From contig DIWP01000037.1 in the NCBI GenBank assembly GCA_002423545.1, positions 19,511 through 83,510 on the forward strand: a stretch of DNA of 64,000 bases. The letters run 5' to 3'. A model generated the notes under the pieces. The model worked only from the letters and a program-made list of their open reading frames with translations, had not been told where the DNA came from and ran no database searches. Shown here in pieces: positions 50,882-56,478 of this stretch. Numbering within the stretch: position 1 is the stretch's first letter; every line of letters begins with the position of its first letter. The stretch comes from Thermoleophilia bacterium UBA6103 (GTDB lineage: Bacteria; Actinomycetota; Thermoleophilia; UBA2241). A program made the position numbers and the translations under genes.

Positions 50882-51135
50882 GTAGATCCAGGATCGGCGC
50901 GCTCTGACCGGTCGGCGGCGACTTCTCGCAGAGCCAGGTCCATAGCCTGTTCGTCGGCAAGCCCGGACCGCCGGCGTGCCTCCGCGACCATGGCTTCGAC
51001 CGCCTCACGGGTGTTCACCCCGGCCAGTTCGAGCGCCTGGTCGACGACCTCGGTGATGGTGGTACCCCGGCGGGCGGCCACCTGCTTGAGCGCACGATAG
51101 CGCTCGTCGCTCAGCGTGATCGTCGTCCTCGGCAC
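50878..51135 (-). CDS. CopG-like ribbon-helix-helix antitoxin
   Basis: 85 residues from GTG 51135, nine bases after GGGAGGG. PRTTITLSDERYRALKQVAA, then RRGTTITEVVDQALELA, is a ribbon-helix-helix N-terminus (T-T-I-T-L-S-x-E); the rest, REAVEAMVAEARRRSGLADE, is a helical and acidic toxin-binding tail. It pairs with the PIN toxin (overlapping TGA/TTG). An extended -10 promoter is seen upstream. It is the second module of the two convergent toxin-antitoxin pairs. Confidence 0.8.
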   Translation of the reverse strand: MPRTTITLSDERYRALKQVAARRGTTITEVVDQALELAGVNTREAVEAMVAEARRRSGLADEQAMDLALREVAADRSERADPGST

Positions 51136-51206
51136 GATCCGATCCCTCCCGGGTCGCGAGCGGATGTCAATTCCGACATGCCGCTGTGGCACAGAGATGC
51201 GAATGC

Positions 51207-51215
51207 ATCATACCA
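51207..51215 (-). promoter_or_regulatory. extended -10 promoter for the PIN/antitoxin operon
   Basis: On the minus strand TGGTATGAT (51215 down to 51207) matches the TGnTATAAT extended -10 pattern, inside an AT-rich patch with CATATG and ATGCAT palindromes. The transcript would start about 65 bases before GTG 51135. A TTGACA further downstream, near 51170, has no matching -10. Confidence 0.45.
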
Positions 51216-51223
51216 TATGAGCA

Positions 51224-52099
51224 TCACTCTGCACGGAGGCGCGGTCGAGCCGCGATCAGCAGGCTGAGGCCCGCCGGCAGGCTCACCCAGCGGGCCGCCT
51301 TGCCTTCGGCCACAGCCACGGCGCTCAGGAGCCCGTTCAGGGGCGCGGGCGGCACCGCCCACTCCTGCTCCGGAGCCGCCCGCCCAGCCTGCACGCGGCG
51401 CCGCTGGCGGCGAGCCAGTGGCAGCAACCCGACCACGTAGCCGCTCTCGGTCACCGGACGCAGATCGACGCCGCGGAGCAGCCCCCGCAGACCCTCGGCC
51501 GTGTACCGCCGCAGGTGGCCGGCGATCTCATCGACGGCGCAGAAGAGATCCGGGTGCAGCGGCGCCGAGACCACCATGACGCCGTCCGGCCCGAGCAGAG
51601 CCCTGAGGTCGCGGAGCAGGCCGGCATCGTCCTCCACATGCTCCAGGACGTCGAGACACGTCACGATGTCGAAGGCGCCGCCGGGAAGCTTGCCGGCCGG
51701 GCCGGCGCCGCAGGACGCGGCGCCCGGTCCTGCGTCGGGCGCCGTCGGGACCCTGCTCGCTGTCGCCGCCTCGACGACCGACGCGGCGCGCACCACCCCC
51801 GCGTACGCAGAGAAGTCGCCGGCCGCCAGCGCATCGGGATCGGCCTCCACGCCCCACACGTCCCCGTACCGCGCCAGCGTGGCGCCCATGTTGCCCACGC
51901 CGCAGCCGTAGTCGAGGATGCGACGCGCACCGTCGGTTCCTGGCCGCGAGTCCGGCTGCGACCGCGCACCCGGCTGCGACCGCGCGCTCGCCGGCGGCCG
52001 CGTTCCGGCCCGCCGCAGCAGACTGTCGACCGCCGCCCGCCGGCCGCGATACCACCAGTGACGGTCCATGGCCGCCACCGTCTCGTGCCTGGCTTTCAC
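51224..52099 (-). CDS. class I SAM-dependent methyltransferase
   Basis: 291 residues from GTG 52099. RILDYGCGVGNMGATLARYG is SAM motif I, WGVEADPDALAAG the acidic loop, and FDIVTCLDVLEHVEDDAGLL motif II of the Methyltransf_11/23 family. MDRHWWYRGRRAAVDSLLRR near the N-terminus is a lead seen in sugar-cluster methyltransferases. An insert of about 35 Ala/Gly/Pro residues splits the domain near 105-140, and another short one lies near 45. C-terminal helix LNGLLSAVAVAEGKAARWVS may touch the membrane. It lies between the toxin modules and the dehydratase gene; a sugar O-methyl role is guesswork. Confidence 0.78.
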   Translation of the reverse strand: MKARHETVAAMDRHWWYRGRRAAVDSLLRRAGTRPPASARSQPGARSQPDSRPGTDGARRILDYGCGVGNMGATLARYGDVWGVEADPDALAAGDFSAYAGVVRAASVVEAATASRVPTAPDAGPGAASCGAGPAGKLPGGAFDIVTCLDVLEHVEDDAGLLRDLRALLGPDGVMVVSAPLHPDLFCAVDEIAGHLRRYTAEGLRGLLRGVDLRPVTESGYVVGLLPLARRQRRRVQAGRAAPEQEWAVPPAPLNGLLSAVAVAEGKAARWVSLPAGLSLLIAARPRLRAE

Positions 52100-52135
52100 G
52101 CCGGTCCCCCGCCCCTCAAGCCCGACCGCCCGACC

Positions 52136-53299
52136 TCAGTGGTACTCGATCTCCCCGCTCGCGGTGCGCACCGGCACGTGCTTCATCCACTCCAGCCGGC
52201 GCCACCACGGCTCGTTGGCCGCATACCAGGCGATGGTGCGCTCCAGACCGTCCTCGAAGCTCACCTGCGGCCGCCAGCCGAACGCCTCCGTGAACCGCGA
52301 GGCGTCGGCGATGTGCTTGTTGACCTGACCGGGGCGGTCGCCGATGTGCGTGACCAAGCTCACCGAGCGGCCGGTCATGTTGCAGACCAGCTCGGCGATC
52401 TCCTGCACCGACACGGCCCGGCCGCTGCCCAGGTTGTAGACCGGGCAGGCGCCGTCGGCGCAGGCCGGCGCCGCCGGACCGGCTGCGGATGCCGTCGTCG
52501 GGGCGCCGCCCGCTGCCGGACCGGCCGCCCCCGGCGCCGCGTCGCCCTCAGCGTCGGCCCCGGCCTCGCGAGCGCCCTCCGGCTCCGCCCTCCGCTCGCA
52601 CCCGTCGCGACGGATCACCTCGAGCAGAGCCCGGCAGGTGTCATCGACATGCAGCCAGTCGCGTGCCGCCCGGCCGCTGCCGTGCACCGTGAGCGGCTCG
52701 TCGGCGAGAGCGCTGCAGACGAAGCGCGGCACCACCTTCTCGAGATGCTGGTACGGGCCGTAGTTGTTGAACGGCCGCACGATCACCGCCGGGATGCCGT
52801 ACGTGGCGCAGTACGAGTACACGAGCCGGTCGGCGCCGGCCTTGGCGCTGGCGTACGGGCTCAGGGGATTGAGCGGATGCTGCTCGTCCATCGGCTCGCT
52901 GAGTGCGGTGCCGTACACCTCGCTGGTGGAGATGTGGATGAACAGCCGCACGCCGGAGCACTTGGCCACCGCGTTGGCCACCGTCTGCGTACCGAGCACG
53001 TCGGTGACGAAGAACAGCGAGTTATCGTAGATGGAGCGTGCCACGTGGCTCTCGGCGGCGAAGTGGACCACCACCTCGCACTGCGCCACCAGGTCGTGGA
53101 CCAGGTCGGCGTTGGTGACGTTGCCGTACCAGAAGCTGAAGCGCGGCTCGTCGCGCAGGCCGCCGTCGAAGTTCTCGACGCTGCCCGCATAGGTCAGCGC
53201 GTCGAGCACCAGCACCTCAGCCTCGGGCAGCTCGCGCAACGCCATGCGCACGAAGTTGGAGCCGATGAACCCGGCCCCACCGGTCACCAGGATACGCAC
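52136..53299 (-). CDS. NAD-dependent NDP-sugar 4,6-dehydratase-like protein (RmlB/LegB relative)
   Basis: 387 residues. RILVTGGAGFIGSNFVRMAL and VVHFAAESHVARSIYDNSLF are RmlB-like, but the active-site block reads HISTSEVYGTALSEPMDEQH, with S-T-S-E in place of S-T-D-E. S-T-S-E-V-Y-G followed by P-x-D-E-x-H-P resembles LegB-type dehydratases. SPYASAKAGADRLV holds the Tyr-x3-Lys. A low-complexity Ala/Gly/Glu insert of nearly 50 residues (about 235-285) interrupts the substrate domain. Beside an ArnB-like aminotransferase and a GNAT it may make a 4-keto-6-deoxy NDP-sugar for amination; dTDP is likely because rmlA and rmlB are present. Substrate nucleotide uncertain. Confidence 0.78.
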   Translation of the reverse strand: MRILVTGGAGFIGSNFVRMALRELPEAEVLVLDALTYAGSVENFDGGLRDEPRFSFWYGNVTNADLVHDLVAQCEVVVHFAAESHVARSIYDNSLFFVTDVLGTQTVANAVAKCSGVRLFIHISTSEVYGTALSEPMDEQHPLNPLSPYASAKAGADRLVYSYCATYGIPAVIVRPFNNYGPYQHLEKVVPRFVCSALADEPLTVHGSGRAARDWLHVDDTCRALLEVIRRDGCERRAEPEGAREAGADAEGDAAPGAAGPAAGGAPTTASAAGPAAPACADGACPVYNLGSGRAVSVQEIAELVCNMTGRSVSLVTHIGDRPGQVNKHIADASRFTEAFGWRPQVSFEDGLERTIAWYAANEPWWRRLEWMKHVPVRTASGEIEYH

Positions 53300-53334
53300 T
53301 CACCCTCCTGCCTGTGTCGTGCCGCCGCGCCGCA

Positions 53335-54360
53335 TCACGCGAGCCACTTGTGGAACGTCACCTCGCCGCCGGTCGAGAACCGGAAGCCGAGCTTCATGTA
53401 CAGATTGAGCACCGCCACGTTGGCGGTCACGATGGTCACGCGACCATACTCGGTGTTGGCGGCTGCGTCATCCATCACGTCGCAGTACATCCTGTAGCCC
53501 TGGCCGCGGCCGGCCATGTCGGGGGCCATGCCACCCAGCACGAGGTCGGTCACCCGACGCGTCTTCGACTCGCCCCCCGCATGCCCCGCGAGGCCGGCGG
53601 GTTCGGTGAACCGGTACATGAAGAAGCCGCTGACGCGCCCGTCGACCACGATAACCCGGCTGCGGGCCCCGGGTGGCGGGTCGGCGTGCCAGCTCTCGAT
53701 CCACCTGGCGTAGACGCCGTCGGCGGCGGCAGGGTCGAAGCGTGGGTCCAGGTGGAAGTGATCGGTGCGGAAGGTGGCGCGCGCGATGTTGTAGAGGATC
53801 GGCAGGTCCTCGGGCTCGGTGAAGCGGGTGGCGTCGGCGTGCTTCGGCTCCCAGGCCTTCCACGCGCGCCACGGCGTCAGCAGGTGCTCCATGAAGCCGA
53901 ATCCGGCTGCCTCCAGCGCGCCGATGACCGCGAGGTCCTCGGCCGGCACGCGGGCGCTGACGACACTGGCGCCGGCGGCCGAAAGGCGCTCCAGCGCCCA
54001 TTCGAGCGCCGCCGTCGCGGCGATGCCGTCGGCGGCGATCAGATACTCGATGCGACCGAGGACGAAGCCGAAGTGCTCGCGGTCCCAGTCAGGCGTCCGC
54101 ACGATGCACAGGCCGCGCACGCCGCCATGCCGCGACTCCGCGTTGTCGGGGCCAACGAAAGCCGCCGACTCGGCATCGGACGAGGTCATCGTCTGCCGCA
54201 CGTCCGCCCAGAGGTGCGCGTGCCGCGGCTCGCCGACGAACGGCGGCTCGCGCTGCAGTCGCGACAACGAGTGCGCGGCGACCAGCGCCTCGACGGCTGC
54301 CCCATCCACGTCGGCGACCGCGCGAGCCTCGAGGCCGCCGTACTCAGGCCTGCTGCTCAC
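53335..54360 (-). CDS. GNAT N-acetyltransferase, WecD-like
   Basis: About 341 residues from GTG 54360 (ATG 54414 and other GTGs lie further upstream in the repeat). The C-terminal half has RVTDLVLGGMAPDMAGRGQG, then YRMYCDVMD, the acetyl-CoA pyrophosphate-binding GNAT loop (R-G-x-G-x), and VTANVAVLNLYMKLGFRFST, the A-x-x-L-Y-x-x-x-G-F motif. The N-terminal half (CIVRTPDWDREHFGFVLGRI) resembles WecD, which acetylates dTDP-4-amino-4,6-dideoxygalactose. With the aminotransferase and dehydratase nearby this supports dTDP-Fuc4NAc-like sugar synthesis. It overlaps the ArnC-like gene by at least 17 bases, and a 9-base tandem repeat spans the junction. Confidence 0.8.
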   Translation of the reverse strand: MSSRPEYGGLEARAVADVDGAAVEALVAAHSLSRLQREPPFVGEPRHAHLWADVRQTMTSSDAESAAFVGPDNAESRHGGVRGLCIVRTPDWDREHFGFVLGRIEYLIAADGIAATAALEWALERLSAAGASVVSARVPAEDLAVIGALEAAGFGFMEHLLTPWRAWKAWEPKHADATRFTEPEDLPILYNIARATFRTDHFHLDPRFDPAAADGVYARWIESWHADPPPGARSRVIVVDGRVSGFFMYRFTEPAGLAGHAGGESKTRRVTDLVLGGMAPDMAGRGQGYRMYCDVMDDAAANTEYGRVTIVTANVAVLNLYMKLGFRFSTGGEVTFHKWLA

Positions 54361-55696
54361 CGCTCCCACTGCCCGCACGGTCCGAACGGTCCGAACGGTC
54401 CGAACGGTCCGCATCCACGGTCGGCGTGCGCCCGGACGCAGCCTCACTGCCGATCTGTCGCTCGAGAGTCGCCTGCACGACCGGCGACCCTCTCAGCGAT
54501 CGTTCGCTCGACGATTCCTGTACACCCGAGGCACTCGGGATGTACACATCTTCCCGAGCCTCGTGCGACCCCGACTGGGCCGGGGCGGCCGAGCGATCGA
54601 CCGCGCCGACATCCTCGTGCGCCGCATCTGCCGCCACACCGGCCGCCGTCACCTCGGCGACGATGTAGTAGGGGCGTCCCTGCACCTGCATGAAGATACG
54701 CCCCACGTACTCGCCCACGATGCCGATGGCCGCCACCTGCATGCCGGCCAGGAACATGAGGACGGCCAGGAACGTCGTGAGCCCCACCGGGCCGGCTCCC
54801 TGCGTGATACGCCAGACGGCCAGCACGATGGCGGCCGCGAACCCCAGCACCGAGACCGCGATGCCGGTCACTGAGACCGCCTGGAGCACGCCGGTCGAGA
54901 AGCCGGTGAGGATGTCGAAGTTCATCTTGAGGAGCTTCCAGAAGCGGTAGCGCGAGCGACCGGCGCGGCGCGGATCGTGGGCCACCGGCACCTCCACGAT
55001 CCGCACCCCCAGCCAGCTCACCAGTCCGGTCGTGGCGCGGCTGCGCTCGGGCAGGGCGAGCAGCAGCTCGACGACGCGGCGCTGGTAGGCGCGCATCATG
55101 CATCCGTAGTCATGCAGCTGCACGCCGGTGGCGCGCCGCAGGACCACGTTGACCATCCTGCTCGGCAGTCGCCGCAGCCACGTGTCTTTGCGCGCCCGCC
55201 GCCAGCCACTGGCGACATCGCAGTCGGGGCCCAGGCGCTCGACGAGCCTGGGAATCTCCTCCGGCGGGTTCTGGAGGTCGGCGTCGAGGGTCACTATCAC
55301 CTCGCCGCGCGCGATCGTGAGGCCGGCCGTAAGGGCCGGGTGCTGACCGAAGTTGCGCTGCAGACGGACGGCGACGACGCGTGCGTCGGCCGCCGCGGCC
55401 CGGCTCAACACGCTCCAGCTCTCATCGGTGCTGCCGTCGTCGACGACGACGACCTCGTAGCTCCCCAACGGCGACACGGCCGCAGCCACCCGACGCAGCA
55501 GCTCCGGCAGGTTGGCGGCCTCGTTGTAGGCCGGCACCACCACCGAGAGATCGAGCAGGGAGCGAGCGCCGCAGTCGCCGGGATCGTGACTCAGGCCCAG
55601 GCCGAGAGAAGCTGCGGGAGTACCGGGAGTCTCCGGTGGCCAGACACAACCGACGCCCCAGGTCTGGTCCACCGTGCTGCCGTTGCCGGTGGTCAT
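54344..55696 (-). CDS. ArnC-like GT2 polyprenyl-phosphate glycosyltransferase
   Basis: 450 residues. LDLSVVVPAYNEAANLPELL, VVVVDDGSTDESWSVLSRAA, LQRNFGQHPALTAGLTIARG and VTLDADLQNPPEEIPRLVER are the ArnC/GtrB motifs, with DADLQNPP at the metal site. Two helices, VSVTGIAVSVLGFAAAIVLA and TTFLAVLMFLAGMQVAAIGI, precede GEYVGRIFMQVQGRPYYIV. ArnC attaches an amino-arabinose to undecaprenyl phosphate, so with the nearby aminotransferase, GNAT and GtrA it is a candidate for a 4-amino sugar. The C-terminus has about 100 extra polar residues, including DRSDRSDRSDRAG from a 9-base repeat. Start 55696 is the first ATG. Confidence 0.88.
   Translation of the reverse strand: MTTGNGSTVDQTWGVGCVWPPETPGTPAASLGLGLSHDPGDCGARSLLDLSVVVPAYNEAANLPELLRRVAAAVSPLGSYEVVVVDDGSTDESWSVLSRAAAADARVVAVRLQRNFGQHPALTAGLTIARGEVIVTLDADLQNPPEEIPRLVERLGPDCDVASGWRRARKDTWLRRLPSRMVNVVLRRATGVQLHDYGCMMRAYQRRVVELLLALPERSRATTGLVSWLGVRIVEVPVAHDPRRAGRSRYRFWKLLKMNFDILTGFSTGVLQAVSVTGIAVSVLGFAAAIVLAVWRITQGAGPVGLTTFLAVLMFLAGMQVAAIGIVGEYVGRIFMQVQGRPYYIVAEVTAAGVAADAAHEDVGAVDRSAAPAQSGSHEAREDVYIPSASGVQESSSERSLRGSPVVQATLERQIGSEAASGRTPTVDADRSDRSDRSDRAGSGSGEQQA
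54377..54412. repeat. 9-base tandem repeat shared by two overlapping reading frames
   Basis: Four copies of ACGGTCCGA (the last ends in C) run from 54377 to 54412. On the minus strand they code D-R-S repeats at the end of the ArnC-like protein and R-T-V repeats in the other frame upstream of the GNAT gene. The unit length is a multiple of three, so copy number can change without shifting either frame. Confidence 0.85.
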
Positions 55697-55832
55697 ACGC
55701 GTTCCGTCCTCCGGAAGATCGGGCCGACTCTACCACAGGGGTGACCGCCACCACCCCGAGACCCACGGTCCGCGTCGTACCCTGGCGAGCTGTCCCCAGC
55801 CATGGCTGTCTCCGTCAGTCTCGCCCTATGCA

Positions 55833-55855
55833 GATCGCAACTTATGATTGCGGTC
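55833..55855. terminator. hairpin in the AT-rich gap between gtrA and the ArnC-like gene
   Basis: GATCGCAA at 55833-55840 and TTGCGGTC at 55848-55855 pair at seven of eight positions around CTTATGA. The gap 55697-55896 is the most AT-rich stretch of this region. The hairpin lies 40 bases past the gtrA stop, so it could end the upstream transcript or regulate the next gene. Confidence 0.38.
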
Positions 55856-55896
55856 TACATACTGCATGCCGCGCTTGCCGCGACTCGCTCACATCG

Positions 55897-56478
55897 TCAT
55901 GAGCGCCGGAACGCGAACAGCTTGAGACCCAGATACGAGAGCACGGCGACCACAAGGATGTAGCCGGCCTGGATGACATAGGCGCTCAGCGGCAGCGTCC
56001 GCAGCGCCAGCGGCAGCACGATCAGGTTGGCCGCCAGGACCGGAATGTAGACGACCATGAAGCGCAGCACCTCGCCGACTTGACCGCCCTGCGTGCGAAA
56101 CACGATGTACTTGTAGCAGAGGAAGTTGTTGACGAACGCGACAGCGTAGCTCGGCAGCAGGATCAGGGTCGCCGGGACACTCTCCTGCAGCAGCCAATAG
56201 AAGAGCGCGAAGACACCGTAGCCGAAGGCGGTGTTCCACGCGCCGACGATCACGAACAGGATCTGCTCGCGGCGACGCACGAGCAAGGCTCGCAGAGAGC
56301 CGTGACGCGCTCCCTCGGCCGGCCCCGCCTGCTCTGCGACCGGATCGCCGGGCGTCCCTTCCGCAGACCCGGCCGGCTCCGCAGCTGAGTCGCCGGGCGC
56401 CGCCTCGAAAGGTCCGGGCAGCTCCAAGACCGGGTCCCCAAGCCCTCCCTCCGCAGGCTCGGCGGACCGGTCGGTCAC
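55897..56478 (-). CDS. GtrA family membrane protein
   Basis: 193 residues from GTG 56478, which overlaps the stop of the upstream YfhO-like gene (GTGA). After a 60-residue Glu/Ala/Pro/Gly lead comes ILFVIVGAWNTAFGYGVFAL, the GtrA signature, then FLCYKYIVFRTQGGQVGEVL, VLAANLIVLPLALRTLPLSA and SYLGLKLFAFRRS. Four membrane helices. It belongs with the ArnC-like GT2 200 bases downstream, as the two other gtrA genes go with GtrB-like GT2. Likely flips the polyprenyl-phosphate sugar. The acidic lead is unusual for the family and matches the low-complexity style of this region. Confidence 0.87.
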   Translation of the reverse strand: MTDRSAEPAEGGLGDPVLELPGPFEAAPGDSAAEPAGSAEGTPGDPVAEQAGPAEGARHGSLRALLVRRREQILFVIVGAWNTAFGYGVFALFYWLLQESVPATLILLPSYAVAFVNNFLCYKYIVFRTQGGQVGEVLRFMVVYIPVLAANLIVLPLALRTLPLSAYVIQAGYILVVAVLSYLGLKLFAFRRS

